A DNA stretch of 64,000 nt from Rhizomicrobium sp. (GCA_037200385.1 JBBCGL010000001.1:620001-684000); one strand, 5' to 3'. Numbered from the stretch's first letter, positions 37,051-46,760 are shown. Program-made: numbers and translations. Notes: a model not told the origin generated them from the letters alone.

Positions 37051-37343
37051 CGCGCGCGTTGAATTTCAAGCGCGAAGCAGAAATTGACATCCAAGACGCA
37101 TTCGACTGGTATGAGACGCGTTCCGACGGGCTCGGCACGGAGTTTTTGCGCGCCGTCGACGCGGCTCTCGGCAACATCGTGCGGAATCCCCTTGGCTACC
37201 AAATCCGGTTGGGATCCATTCGCCGCGCACCCTTGCGCAGATTTCCCTATGGCATGTTTTTTGTCGTTAGAGACGAGGACATTGTGATCACGGCGTGCCT
37301 GCACAGCAGCCGCGACCCGGCGCACTGGCAAAGGCGCAGCTAG
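37047..37343 (+). CDS. RelE/ParE-family toxin
   Basis: A 98-residue toxin: LNFKREAEIDIQDAFDWYET, then IRRAPLRRFPYGMFFVVRDE and DIVITACLHSSRDPAHW, the ParE/RelE strand set ending in H-x-x-R-x-P-x-x-W. Likely a gyrase poison or ribosome-dependent RNase; the sequence alone does not decide. ATG overlaps the antitoxin stop; its end overlaps convergent moaB by 4 nt. Confidence 0.92.
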   Translation: MTRALNFKREAEIDIQDAFDWYETRSDGLGTEFLRAVDAALGNIVRNPLGYQIRLGSIRRAPLRRFPYGMFFVVRDEDIVITACLHSSRDPAHWQRRS

Positions 37344-37876
37344 CGCTTGTGCTCTTCCAGCCGCGGCAGGATCTCGACGAAGTTGCAGGGCTTGTGGCGG
37401 ATGTCGAGCTGGGATTTCAGGATGCCGTCCCAGCCGTCCTTCACGGCGCCGGGCGAGCCGGGCAGGGCGAAGAGGTAGGTGCCGCCCGCGACGCCCGCAC
37501 AGGCGCGGGATTGGACGGTCGAGGTGCCGATCTTGGCGTAGCTGATCTGATGGAAGATCGCGGCAAAGCCGTCGATCTCTTTTTCGAACACCGATTTGAA
37601 GGCCTCGACCGTCACGTCGCGCCCGGTGAGGCCCGTGCCGCCGGTGGAGATCACGACGTCGATCTGCCGGTCGGCGATCCAGTCGCGCAGCTGCGCGGCA
37701 ATCAGCGCCTGGTCGTCCTTCACGATGAGGCGCGCCGCGAGGACGTGGTTCGCGTCATGGATGCGCGCGGCAAGCGTGTCGCCGGATTTGTCGTCGGCCA
37801 GGCTGCGGGTGTCCGACACGGTCATGATCGCGATGCGGACCGGGACGAAGGCGATGCTCTCGTCAATACCGGGCAT
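37340..37876 (-). CDS. moaB: Molybdopterin adenylyltransferase-type protein MoaB
   Basis: A 178-residue MoaB/MogA protein of molybdenum-cofactor synthesis. IAIMTVSDTRSLADDKSGD starts the fold; ISTGGTGLTGRDVTVEAF is the MPT-binding GGTG motif; FALPGSPGAVKDGWDGIL is the second conserved loop. ATG at 37876 lies inside the last codons of the transglycosylase gene (14-nt overlap), suggesting co-transcription. No other moa genes are nearby. Confidence 0.95.
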   Translation of the reverse strand: MPGIDESIAFVPVRIAIMTVSDTRSLADDKSGDTLAARIHDANHVLAARLIVKDDQALIAAQLRDWIADRQIDVVISTGGTGLTGRDVTVEAFKSVFEKEIDGFAAIFHQISYAKIGTSTVQSRACAGVAGGTYLFALPGSPGAVKDGWDGILKSQLDIRHKPCNFVEILPRLEEHKR

Positions 37877-39686
37877 CGCTCACCACGGTGCTCGCAGCGG
37901 GCTGCTGGTCGGCGGGCACCGCCGGCGGACGCGGCGCGGGCGGCTGGGCCGGGGCGCGATAGGTCGGCCAGTTGCCGGCCGCCGTCATGTCGAGGCTCGG
38001 CGTCGGCTGGCCGAGGCGGCGGCTGTAGAGCCAGTGATACATCAGCAGGCGCTTGACGTAATAGCGGGTCTCGCTGATCCGGATGCTCTCGATGAAGACC
38101 AGCGGATCGTCTTCCTTCCCGGCCCTGGCATTGATCCAGCCGGCGACGCGCATCGGGCCGGCATTGTAGGCGGCCGGCACCTGGACGAGATTTCCGCCGT
38201 AGGAATCGAGCAGATAGGCGATGTAGCGCTGGCCGATGGACATGTTGTAGGTCGGATCGTGCAGCGCCGAGACCGCGCCATTGCCGCCGAACTTCGTCGC
38301 CGTGTAGGGCATGAGCTGCATCAGGCCATGCGCGCCCGCCGGCGATACCGCATCGGCGACGAACCGGCTCTCGCAGCGGATGAAGGCGAGCACCAGCGAG
38401 GGATCGATGGTGTAGCCGCCATCGGGCTTGTAGCCCGGCACCGGGAACAGGCCGGTGAGCAGGATGCCGCGTCCCGCGGCGGTCTCGCTGGCCCGCAGCT
38501 CGATGTTCGGCACGTTCATGCGGCGGGCCAATGCCGCATAGCCCATGTCGCGGCTCCCGTCGCTGTCGCCGAAGGCGCGGTTGAGTTCGCCGGCGATGGA
38601 GGCGCGCTCCTCGCCGACCTGCGCCAGCGCCACGGCGCGATGGGCCGCCGGCACCGCCATGATCGCGGCGAAATCGGCTGCGGTGAGGACCGGATCGCGG
38701 AAGCCGTTCTGGGTGTCCTGGCCCAGCAGGCGTTCGGCGAGGATGCCGTAGAAGGTCGGCTCCTCCCGCGCCGCGGCGGTGAGCAGCGTCACCACGCGCT
38801 GCGGGTCGCCGTAGCGCAGATGCGCCCGGGCCGCCCAGAACGCGGCCTGGCTGCGCAGATAGTTCGGCACGCTGCCGGCCTGCGCCAGGGTCTCTAGACG
38901 CGCGCCGGCGTCTTCGTAATTGCCGAGACGATAGGCGGCGAAGCCCGCATACCAGTCGAGCGTCGGAACGCTCTGGCGCGCCGCGCCCTGCACGCTCATC
39001 GCGGTGTCATACGCCGCCTGGTCCTCGCCCTCGGCGAGATAGGAGGCGGCGACGCGCTGGGTGAGGCGCGCGACATCGTAGGCCGGGGCGCCATTGGCGA
39101 TCGCGTCGCGCAGCGTTGCGGCCGCCTGCTCGGGCTGGTCGGCCTTGATGAAGCGCTCGATCTGCGCCTGCGCGATGCGCCCGACATCGGAGCCGAGCCC
39201 GGGATCGGACGCGTCATGCTCTTCATAGCCGCCGCCGCGGCGGCGCGCCGGGCCGGTAGGGACCGGCACGCTGGCCGTCATCACGGCGACGACGACGTGA
39301 TGACGCTTGTGCACCTTCTTGGTCGCGCGCTGCACGGCGAGGCGATAGACGCGGTCGGCGATCGGTAGGTCGGCGTATTGATGCATCCAGTCGACCAGCT
39401 CGGCGAGCGTGGCATGGCCGTGCGGCGAGAGATAATGCTCGGCCAGCACATAGCCCTCCAGCGACGGGTCCTGGACCTTGGCGAAGAGATCGCGTGCATC
39501 GTCGAAACGGCCGTCGCGCTCGGCGTCGAAGATCCGGCGGTAGAGCGAGACGTCGGCGGACGACAGGATCTCCATCGGCACCGACGCCGCGGCGCCGCTG
39601 TCGGCGGGCAGCGGAAGTTCCGCCCGCGCGACACCGCACACGGCAACGGCGGCGAGGGCCAGGGTCGTCCAGGTCGCAAAACGCAT
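37863..39686 (-). CDS. slt: Soluble lytic murein transglycosylase (Slt70-like)
   Basis: A 607-residue periplasmic enzyme cleaving peptidoglycan with 1,6-anhydro products. Signal peptide TLALAAVAVCGVARA (about residues 8-22). A helical superhelix follows, and the catalytic SLT domain near 440-560 shows FIRCESRFVADAVSPAGAHG with the catalytic Glu, LMQLMPYTA, and VPAAYNAGPMRV. The Pro-rich C-terminus is disordered. ATG at 39686. Confidence 0.94.
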   Translation of the reverse strand: MRFATWTTLALAAVAVCGVARAELPLPADSGAAASVPMEILSSADVSLYRRIFDAERDGRFDDARDLFAKVQDPSLEGYVLAEHYLSPHGHATLAELVDWMHQYADLPIADRVYRLAVQRATKKVHKRHHVVVAVMTASVPVPTGPARRRGGGYEEHDASDPGLGSDVGRIAQAQIERFIKADQPEQAAATLRDAIANGAPAYDVARLTQRVAASYLAEGEDQAAYDTAMSVQGAARQSVPTLDWYAGFAAYRLGNYEDAGARLETLAQAGSVPNYLRSQAAFWAARAHLRYGDPQRVVTLLTAAAREEPTFYGILAERLLGQDTQNGFRDPVLTAADFAAIMAVPAAHRAVALAQVGEERASIAGELNRAFGDSDGSRDMGYAALARRMNVPNIELRASETAAGRGILLTGLFPVPGYKPDGGYTIDPSLVLAFIRCESRFVADAVSPAGAHGLMQLMPYTATKFGGNGAVSALHDPTYNMSIGQRYIAYLLDSYGGNLVQVPAAYNAGPMRVAGWINARAGKEDDPLVFIESIRISETRYYVKRLLMYHWLYSRRLGQPTPSLDMTAAGNWPTYRAPAQPPAPRPPAVPADQQPAASTVVSDARY

Positions 39687-39732
39687 ATTACTATCCTGCT
39701 TCGAAGGGCCCTATGGTCGCGGCCGATTGCGC

Positions 39733-40599
39733 TTATTCTTTGGCGCGTGCGGGCAATCCGAGCGCGTCGAGCCTGTCGGCCACCGCCTGCAAATCACGCC
39801 AGGCCAGTTTCTTATGTGCGGGCTGCCGGAGCAAGTAGGCGGGATGCAGCGTCGGCAGGACGGGAATCATCGCAGTTCCGACGCGGTATTCGAGCCAGCG
39901 CCCCCGGAGTTTCATGATTCCCTCGTTCACCCCCAGCACATGCCGCGCCGCGACCGCGCCGAGCAGGATGAGGATCTTCGGCTGCGCCAGCTCGATATGG
40001 CGGCGCAGAAAGGGGATGCACATCGCGACTTCGCCGGGATCGGGATTGCGATTGTCCGGCGGCCGCCACGGCATCACGTTGATGATATAGGCGCTGCCGC
40101 GGTCGAGCCCGATCGCCGCCATCATGCGGTCGAGCAGTTTGCCGGCGCGGCCGACGAAGGGCAGGCCGGCCGCGTCCTCGTCGCGCCCCGGCGCTTCGCC
40201 GACGAACATGATTTGTGACGCGGGATTGCCGTCGGCGAAGACCGTGCTTTTCGCGAGCTTCTTGAGCTGGGAACCCTCGAAGGATTCGAGCGCGGCTTTC
40301 AACTCGGCCAGGGAACTCGCGCGCGCCGCGATCTCCAGCGCGGAACCGAAGCCGTCGGTCGCGAGCGGCGGCGTGTTCGCAGGCGTGAGCGCGGCGAGGG
40401 GGCGCTTGCCTTCCGCCGGCGCGGGTCTGGCCGCAGGCGCCGCCCGACGTTGCTGCGCTGTGTCGACCTCCTGCCTCGGGGAAGGTGGCGCAGGCCGCGT
40501 GACGAAGCGATCGACGGGCGTCTCCACGATGGCTTCGTCGGCGCCAGCCTGGAGGAGCCAGTCGAGGGCGGCGAGAGGGGCGAGGTCGGAGGACGGCAT
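39733..40599 (-). CDS. Uracil-DNA glycosylase, family 4-like, with altered N-terminal cluster positions
   Basis: A 288-residue protein. The glycosylase domain starts near residue 105: [20 protein letters not shown] (motif 1), [33 protein letters not shown] and [17 protein letters not shown] (motif 2, H-P-x-Y-L). In family 4 enzymes two Cys ahead of motif 1 bind a 4Fe-4S cluster; here the region reads [18 protein letters not shown] with none. One Cys remains in AMCIPF. So the cluster may be missing. About 100 residues before the domain are Pro/Ala-rich. ATG at 40599. Confidence 0.85.
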   Translation of the reverse strand: MPSSDLAPLAALDWLLQAGADEAIVETPVDRFVTRPAPPSPRQEVDTAQQRRAAPAARPAPAEGKRPLAALTPANTPPLATDGFGSALEIAARASSLAELKAALESFEGSQLKKLAKSTVFADGNPASQIMFVGEAPGRDEDAAGLPFVGRAGKLLDRMMAAIGLDRGSAYIINVMPWRPPDNRNPDPGEVAMCIPFLRRHIELAQPKILILLGAVAARHVLGVNEGIMKLRGRWLEYRVGTAMIPVLPTLHPAYLLRQPAHKKLAWRDLQAVADRLDALGLPARAKE

Positions 40600-40755
40600 T
40601 GGATCAGGATAACATGTGGTGCTCGCAGGGTAGCGGCTCTTTTCCGTCCTCGCGAGCCCGGGAGGAGGGCGAAGCATGGCGGCAATGACGTCGGTTGACC
40701 GCGGAATCCCAGCGCCCCATAACCGGTTTACAGGGAATTAGCGGAACTTCGAGTC

Positions 40756-42414
40756 ATGGCCGAGCCAGAGCCCATTCAGCGCGAGAGCATGGAATACGAC
40801 GTCGTCATCGTCGGCGGCGGGCCGGCCGGCCTCGCGAGCGCGATTCGGCTCAAGCAGATCAACCCCGACATCACCGTCTGCCTGCTCGAGAAGGGCTCGG
40901 AGATCGGCGCGCACATCCTGTCGGGCGCGGTGATCGACCCGGTCGGCCTCAACGCGCTGATCCCGGACTGGAAGGAAAAGGGTGCGCCGCTCGATACGCC
41001 GGTGAGCGACGACCGCTTCTACATCCTCGGACCGGCGGGCTCGATCCGCATCCCGGATTTCATCTTCCCGCCCTTCATGTCGAACCACGGCAACTACATC
41101 GCCAGCCTGTCGAACCTCACCAAATGGCTGGGGGCGCAGGCCGAGGCGCTGGGCGTCGAGATCTATCCGGGCTTTCCGGCGGCCGCGCTGGTGATCGAGA
41201 ACGGCGTGGTGAAAGGCGTGACGACCGGCGATCTCGGCGTCGCCAAAGACGGCCATCACAAGGACGGCTTCACCCCGGGGATGAACATCCTGGGCAAGTA
41301 CACCTTGTTTGCGGAAGGCGCGCGCGGCTCGCTGACCAAGCAGCTCCTCAACATCTTCAAGCTCACCGAGGGTCGCGACTTCCAGAAGTTCGGCATCGGC
41401 GTCAAGGAATTGTGGGAGCTCGCGCCCGGCAAGCACAAGAAGGGCCTGGTGCTGCACACCGCGGGCTGGCCGCTCGACAACCGCACCGGCGGCGGCGTGT
41501 TCATGTATCACTGGGGCGACAATCTGTGCTCCATCGGCTTCGTGGTGCATCTCAACTACTGGAACCCCTACACCTCGCCCTTCGACGAGATGCAGCGGGT
41601 CAAGCACCATCATGTGCTCAAGCAATATCTCGAGGGCGGCAAGCGCATCGGCTATGGCGCCCGCGCCATCACCGAAGGCGGGCTGCAATCGGTGCCCAAG
41701 CTGGCCTTCCCGGGCGGGGCGCTGGTCGGCTGCGCCGCCGGCTTCGTCAACGTGCCGCGCATCAAGGGCAGCCACAATGCGATCCTCACCGGCATGATGG
41801 CGGCAGACGCGGTGGCGGCGGCGCTCAAGGACGGCCGGGCCGGCGACACGGTCGATGCCTATGAAGAGGCCTATCGCGCGAGCGGCGTCTACAAGGACCT
41901 CAAACGGGTACGGAACGTTAAGCCCCTGTGGTCCAAATTCGGCACGATCTTCGGCCTGTTGCCCTTGGGCGGTATCGACATGTGGTTCAACCAGCTCTTC
42001 GGGTTCTCGCCCTTCGGCACGCTCAAGCACGGCAAGCCGGACTATGCGACGCTGGTGCATGCCTCCAAGGGCAAGAAGATCGCCTATCCCAAGCCGGACG
42101 GCGTGATCAGCTTCGACAAATTGTCGTCGGTCTTCCTCTCCAATACCAATCACGAAGAAGACCAGCCGGTTCACCTGAAATTGACCGACCCGAGCATCCC
42201 GATAAGGGTAAACCTTCCCGAGTACGACGAGCCGGCGCAGCGTTATTGCCCGGCCGGCGTCTACGAAGTGGTGCAGGAGGCGAGCGGACCGCGCTTCCAG
42301 ATCAACGCCCAGAACTGCGTGCATTGCAAAACCTGCGACATCAAGGACCCGGCGCAGAACATCAACTGGGTGACGCCGGAAGGCGGGGGCGGACCGAACT
42401 ACCCCAACATGTGA
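40756..42414 (+). CDS. Electron transfer flavoprotein-ubiquinone oxidoreductase
   Basis: A 552-residue membrane-associated flavoprotein that passes electrons from ETF (fatty-acid and amino-acid oxidation) to ubiquinone. The FAD site is DVVIVGGGPAGLASAIRL at about 14-31. The 4Fe-4S ligands are in RYCPAGVYEV and NCVHCKTCDIKDP near the C-terminus, followed by the conserved INWVTPEGGGGPNY. GARAITEGGLQSVPKLAFPG is also family-typical. Full length. The stop overlaps the GTG of the next gene (GTGA). Confidence 0.97.
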   Translation: MAEPEPIQRESMEYDVVIVGGGPAGLASAIRLKQINPDITVCLLEKGSEIGAHILSGAVIDPVGLNALIPDWKEKGAPLDTPVSDDRFYILGPAGSIRIPDFIFPPFMSNHGNYIASLSNLTKWLGAQAEALGVEIYPGFPAAALVIENGVVKGVTTGDLGVAKDGHHKDGFTPGMNILGKYTLFAEGARGSLTKQLLNIFKLTEGRDFQKFGIGVKELWELAPGKHKKGLVLHTAGWPLDNRTGGGVFMYHWGDNLCSIGFVVHLNYWNPYTSPFDEMQRVKHHHVLKQYLEGGKRIGYGARAITEGGLQSVPKLAFPGGALVGCAAGFVNVPRIKGSHNAILTGMMAADAVAAALKDGRAGDTVDAYEEAYRASGVYKDLKRVRNVKPLWSKFGTIFGLLPLGGIDMWFNQLFGFSPFGTLKHGKPDYATLVHASKGKKIAYPKPDGVISFDKLSSVFLSNTNHEEDQPVHLKLTDPSIPIRVNLPEYDEPAQRYCPAGVYEVVQEASGPRFQINAQNCVHCKTCDIKDPAQNINWVTPEGGGGPNYPNM

Positions 42415-44120
42415 GGATCTTCGCTTTGCGCATCACCCGGATTGCCGCGTTTGGAATGGCCCTGATGCTGGGGGCGTGCGCGAGCATGGACCGGCCGGCG
42501 GCGACGGCCCCGGACGACAATGTCAAAGGCTCGGAGTTCGGCATCTATCTCTCGGCGCGCTTCGCGGCGAGCCAGCACAACATGAAGGACGCCGCGCGCT
42601 ACTACCGCGAGGCGCTCGCCAACGATCCGACCAACCCCGACCTGCTGGCCCTGTCGTTCTTCTTCGCGACCTCGGCCGGCGATATCGACAATGCGGCGAA
42701 GCTGGCGGAGAAGGTCGTCGTCACACAGCCCGACGACCGGGCCGGCCGGCTGACCCTCGCGGTGCGGGCGCTCAAGCATCGTGACTATGCCGAAGCCCGC
42801 AAGCAGATCGGCCTTTCGGCGAAGGGCCCGTTCGCGGCCATCACCGTTTCGCTGATCGATGCCTGGGCGGCGGCGGGAACGGGCGACAAGGCGGCGGCGA
42901 TCGCCGATCTCGGGGCTTTGCGCGCGCAGGGCGCCGCCGATGCGCTGGCCATGTTCCATCTCGCGCTGCTGGCGGATTTCACCGGCGACGCCAAGCTGGC
43001 CGACGCCTCCTATCTGGCGACGCTGCAGAGCGGGCCGACGCCGCGCGTGGTCGATGCCTATGGCCGCTTCCTGGAGCGCAACGGCCGCGCCGCGGACGCC
43101 GCGGCGTTCTACGGCAAGATCGCGGGCGACGGCGCCATGAAGCCGATCGCGCTGGCGGGGCTGGCGCGCATCAAGGCCGGCCGCAAGCCGCAGGGCCTGA
43201 TCACCCGCGCCGAGGACGGGGCGGCGGAGGCGCTGTTCGGCGTCGCGGCCTCGCTCAACGACCAGGCGAGCGCGGATGTCTCCATCCTCTATTTGCGGCT
43301 GGCGCTCTATCTGCGGCCGGGGCTCGACCTGGGCGCCGTGCTGCTCGCCGACCGGCTCGAGAATCTGCAGAAATACGACGAGGCGATCGCCGCCTATGGC
43401 ACGGTCGAGAAGTCCTCGCCCTATTATCGCATGGCGGCGGTGGAGATCGCGATCGACGAGGCGCGCCTGGCGCGCAACGACGAGGCCATCGCGCATCTGA
43501 AGCTGCTGACGGACAGCGACCCCACCGACGGGGAGGCGTGGATCGCACTGGGCGATACCTATCGCGCCACGGACAAGTTCGCCGAAGCCTCCGACGCCTA
43601 CAATCATGCGCTGGCCCTGCGCGGGAACGCCAAGCCGAACGACTGGCCGCTCTATTTCGCGCGCGCGGTGGCGGAGCAGGGCGTGAAGAACTGGAGCGCG
43701 GCCGAAGCCGATCTCAAGCAGGCGCTGCTGCTGTCGCCGAACGAGCCGACGCTGCTGAACTATCTGGGCTACACCTGGGTCGACCAGAACCGCAACATCC
43801 CCGAGGCGCTGGCGATGCTGGAGAAGGCGCGGGCGCTGCGGCCGACCGACGGCTATATCGTCGACAGCGTGGGCTGGGCCTATTACAAGCTCGGACGCTA
43901 TGGCGAAGCGGCGAAGGCGCTGGAGAACGCCGTCGAGCTGGTGCCGGGCGATCCCACGATCAACGATCATCTGGGCGACGCCTATTGGCGGGTGGGACGC
44001 AAGCTGGACGCCCAGTTCCAGTGGAACCACGCATTGGCCTTCGGTGCCGCCGATGCCGACAAAGCGACGATCGAGAAGAAGCTGAAGGACGGTCTGGATG
44101 ACGGTCCCAAGCCGAATTAG
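42411..44120 (+). CDS. TPR-repeat outer-membrane-type lipoprotein
   Basis: A 569-residue protein. GTG at 42411 gives RIFALRITRIAAFGMALMLG then A-C, a lipoprotein signal with lipobox LGAC at about residues 20-23. The rest is tetratricopeptide repeats: DAARYYREALANDPTNPDLL, EASDAYNHALALRGNAKPND, and LGYTWVDQNRNIPEAL, then GWAYYKLGRYGEAAKALENA and HLGDAYWRVGRKLDAQF. It is likely a periplasmic-facing scaffold. The start overlaps the ETF-QO stop, and its end overlaps ispE by 23 nt; this ETF-QO/TPR/ispE order suggests one transcript. Confidence 0.87.
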   Translation: MRIFALRITRIAAFGMALMLGACASMDRPAATAPDDNVKGSEFGIYLSARFAASQHNMKDAARYYREALANDPTNPDLLALSFFFATSAGDIDNAAKLAEKVVVTQPDDRAGRLTLAVRALKHRDYAEARKQIGLSAKGPFAAITVSLIDAWAAAGTGDKAAAIADLGALRAQGAADALAMFHLALLADFTGDAKLADASYLATLQSGPTPRVVDAYGRFLERNGRAADAAAFYGKIAGDGAMKPIALAGLARIKAGRKPQGLITRAEDGAAEALFGVAASLNDQASADVSILYLRLALYLRPGLDLGAVLLADRLENLQKYDEAIAAYGTVEKSSPYYRMAAVEIAIDEARLARNDEAIAHLKLLTDSDPTDGEAWIALGDTYRATDKFAEASDAYNHALALRGNAKPNDWPLYFARAVAEQGVKNWSAAEADLKQALLLSPNEPTLLNYLGYTWVDQNRNIPEALAMLEKARALRPTDGYIVDSVGWAYYKLGRYGEAAKALENAVELVPGDPTINDHLGDAYWRVGRKLDAQFQWNHALAFGAADADKATIEKKLKDGLDDGPKPN

Positions 44121-44973
44121 CGGCTTCGCGCCGGCCAAGATCAATCTCTACCTGCATGTCGGAGACAAGCGTGCCGACGGCTATCACGAACTCGAAAGCC
44201 TGGTCACGTTCGCCGAGGTGGCGGATACATTGGTGTTCGAACCGGCCGATACGCTGTCGCTCGAAGTCACCGGACCGTTCGGTGCCGCGCTGACGGCCGA
44301 GGGTGACAATCTCATCCTGCGCGCCGCACGCGCCCTGGCGCTGCAGGAGCGCTGCGATCGCGGCGCAAAGATCACGCTGACCAAGAACCTTCCCGTCGCG
44401 TCGGGAATCGGCGGCGGCTCGGCCGATGCGGCGGCGACGCTGCGCGGACTGGTGCGCCTGTGGGACATCGAGATCGGCGCCTATGGCCTCGGCGGCATCG
44501 CGGAGGCGCTCGGCTCCGACGTGCCGGTCTGCCTCGAGAGCCGTACCTCCTGGATGGAAGGGCGCGGCGAGATCGTGACGCGGAGCAAAGCCATCCCGCA
44601 CGCCCGGCTCGTGCTGGTCAATCCGGGGGTCGCGGTGCCGACCGCCGCGGTGTTCCGCGGGCTCAAGACGCGAACCGGCGTCGGCATGCGCGAGGGCCGC
44701 ATCCCGTGGGACCCCGATGCCTGGTCGGTGGCGGAATATCTGCGGTCCACCACGAACGATCTCGAAGCGCCGGCGCTCGAGATCGCGCCCGTGATCGGCG
44801 ACGTCCTGGCGGCGCTGCGCGCCCAGCCCGGCGTGTTGCTGGCGCGGATGAGCGGCAGCGGCGCGACCTGCTTCGCATTGTTCGACGGCGAGGCGTCCGG
44901 GCCGCTTGCCGCCGAAGCGATCGCGCAGGCGCATCCCGAATGGTGGGTGCAGTCGACTCGCGTGCTCGTGTAG
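44098..44973 (+). CDS. ispE: 4-diphosphocytidyl-2-C-methyl-D-erythritol kinase
   Basis: A 291-residue GHMP kinase, the fourth step of the MEP isoprenoid pathway. AKINLYLHVGDKRADGYHEL is the N-terminal signature; the ATP loop is LPVASGIGGGSADAAATLRG; MSGSGATCFALF is motif 3. The ATG at 44098 lies inside the TPR gene's end. Two further MEP steps are encoded by ispDF at 61514-62665. Confidence 0.97.
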   Translation: MTVPSRISGFAPAKINLYLHVGDKRADGYHELESLVTFAEVADTLVFEPADTLSLEVTGPFGAALTAEGDNLILRAARALALQERCDRGAKITLTKNLPVASGIGGGSADAAATLRGLVRLWDIEIGAYGLGGIAEALGSDVPVCLESRTSWMEGRGEIVTRSKAIPHARLVLVNPGVAVPTAAVFRGLKTRTGVGMREGRIPWDPDAWSVAEYLRSTTNDLEAPALEIAPVIGDVLAALRAQPGVLLARMSGSGATCFALFDGEASGPLAAEAIAQAHPEWWVQSTRVLV

Positions 44974-44980
44974 GGGACGG

Positions 44981-46576
44981 CTACCGCGCCTTGGCTTGGC
45001 GCAGGTCGGTCGCGACGTCGGCGACCTTGCTTTCCAGCGGCGTCGAGGCCAGCACCGCATCGGTGTGCAGTCGCCCGATCAGGAAGTCGCGCAGCTCCGG
45101 GCCGGCGAGGATGCGGCCTTGCGCCACCTTCACGGTCAGCGGATTGACCTGCTCGTTGTGGATCAGGATCTCGTAGTGCAGATGCGGCCCAGTCGAGACG
45201 CCGGTGTTGCCGCTATAGGCCACGATCTCGCCCTGGTGCACATGGCTGCCGGGATGGATGCCGGGCGCGAAGCGCGACAGATGGCCGTAGGCGAAACCAT
45301 AGCCGTTGCCCATGTCGAGCTTCATGTAATTGCCGTAGCCGCCGGCATGGCCCGCGACCTTCACCGTGGCGTTGCCCGCGGCCATCACCGGCGTGCCGAT
45401 CGGCACCGCGAAGTCGATGCCCTTGTGCATGCGGGTGTAGCCCAGCACGGGATGGAAGCGCATGCCGAAGCCGGACGTGATGCGCGCTCCGTCGACCGGC
45501 GTCTTCATCAGCATGCCTTTCACGCTCTCGCCATGTGCGTCGAAATAATCGGCCGGCGCGTTGGGATCGGGCTGGTAACGGTAGAGCGCGTATTCGCGGC
45601 CCTTGGTCCGCATCACGGCGTAATCGATATTGCCGTCGCGCGCCGGCTGGCCGTCCGGCGTGTAGTAGTAGCTGTAATAGACCTCGAAGGAATCGCCCGG
45701 CCGCAGGTCGCGCTGGAAGTCGACCTTGTAGGAGAAGATCTTGATCATCGACACCACGACGTCGGTCGGGATGCCCGCCTGGGTCGCCGCGAGATAGAGC
45801 GAGGAATCGATCGTCGCGCCGGCGCGATGGACGTGCTGCTCGAGCTTCTTGACCGCATCCGTCGCCGCAAAGCTGCCGTCGGCCTGGCGCGCGACATTGA
45901 TGTCGTGCTCGACCGAGGGCGAGAAGGCGATCGACAGCAGGCGGCCCAGCGGCGTCGCCACCGGCGTCACGTCATTGGTGTCGGCGCCGTCCTCGTCGAT
46001 CCCTGCTGTGTTCGCCTCGGCTGGGCCGCTTGGCGCGGGCGCCGCGGCCTCGGGCGCCGTCTCGAATGAGATCGTGAAGCTCTGTCCCGCCCGCGCATCG
46101 CGCAGGTCGTAGACCTTGCCCAGCGCGAGGATCGCGGCGTTGGCATCGGCGCTCGGCACGCCGGTATCCTCGAGCACGCCGGCCAGCGTGTCGCCGGAAT
46201 CCAGCGTCAGCGTCCGCGTCTCGATTCCCGGCGTCGCATTGCCGTTGTCGCCGGCTTCCTCGTCGGCCAAAGCGTGATCGAGCTGCGCGGGCGGCGGCAC
46301 CGCGGCGCGCGTGGCATCGCTGTGGCCGCCCATCAGATTGCTGCCGGCCTGGACGAGTTGCGTGAAGAGGCGATAGGGCAGGAAGGTGGTCGAGGCGTCC
46401 TGCGTCTTGGTGTGGAGCGGCGGCATGGCGCTCGCGGCGAGCCAGGCCATCGAGCCGGCGACGAGGCCGGTGATCGTGGTGGAGACGACGGCCCAGCGTC
46501 CATCGGTGGTCGAAAGGGCGGCGGCGGCCGTGTCCAACGAACGGCGCAGGCGCGTCGCAGCGTCAAGTCGTTCCAC
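44981..46576 (-). CDS. M23-family (LytM) peptidoglycan endopeptidase, membrane-anchored
   Basis: A 531-residue protein. One membrane segment (AVVSTTITGLVAGSMAWLAA, about 29-48) leaves the rest in the periplasm. A LysM/OapA-like region (LTLDSGDTLAGVLEDTGVPS) precedes the LytM domain: MHKGIDFAVPIGTPVMAAGN gives the H-x-x-x-D zinc ligands, and TGPHLHYEILIHN the H-x-H. It is catalytically complete and resembles MepM-type enzymes. ATG at 46576; convergent with ispE, 7 nt apart. A promoter candidate and CtrA-like site lie upstream. Confidence 0.92.
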   Translation of the reverse strand: MERLDAATRLRRSLDTAAAALSTTDGRWAVVSTTITGLVAGSMAWLAASAMPPLHTKTQDASTTFLPYRLFTQLVQAGSNLMGGHSDATRAAVPPPAQLDHALADEEAGDNGNATPGIETRTLTLDSGDTLAGVLEDTGVPSADANAAILALGKVYDLRDARAGQSFTISFETAPEAAAPAPSGPAEANTAGIDEDGADTNDVTPVATPLGRLLSIAFSPSVEHDINVARQADGSFAATDAVKKLEQHVHRAGATIDSSLYLAATQAGIPTDVVVSMIKIFSYKVDFQRDLRPGDSFEVYYSYYYTPDGQPARDGNIDYAVMRTKGREYALYRYQPDPNAPADYFDAHGESVKGMLMKTPVDGARITSGFGMRFHPVLGYTRMHKGIDFAVPIGTPVMAAGNATVKVAGHAGGYGNYMKLDMGNGYGFAYGHLSRFAPGIHPGSHVHQGEIVAYSGNTGVSTGPHLHYEILIHNEQVNPLTVKVAQGRILAGPELRDFLIGRLHTDAVLASTPLESKVADVATDLRQAKAR

Positions 46577-46700
46577 GTCGGCTCCTGTCGTTCAGTGCTG
46601 ATGCGTGAGGGCCGCATCAACCCCAGCCCAGTGTTCTGCCCCAGCCGAAGCGTTCCTCGAATCGCACCATGGCGCGAGCCGCGAGACCGGCGTGCGGGGG

Positions 46701-46760
46701 CATATAGCCTTGCTGACAATAGGGCCGTCAACCCTTGCAATCCGGTTAACGCGGCATTGA
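46701..46760 (-). promoter_or_regulatory. Promoter candidate and CtrA-like site for the M23 gene
   Basis: Minus strand: TTGACG (complement of 46726-46731), 18 bp, CTATAT (complement of 46702-46707). Further upstream TCAA-N7-TTAACC (complement of 46744-46760) differs from the CtrA consensus TTAA-N7-TTAACC at one base. CtrA control of envelope hydrolases is known in alphaproteobacteria; use of this site is inferred. Confidence 0.4.
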
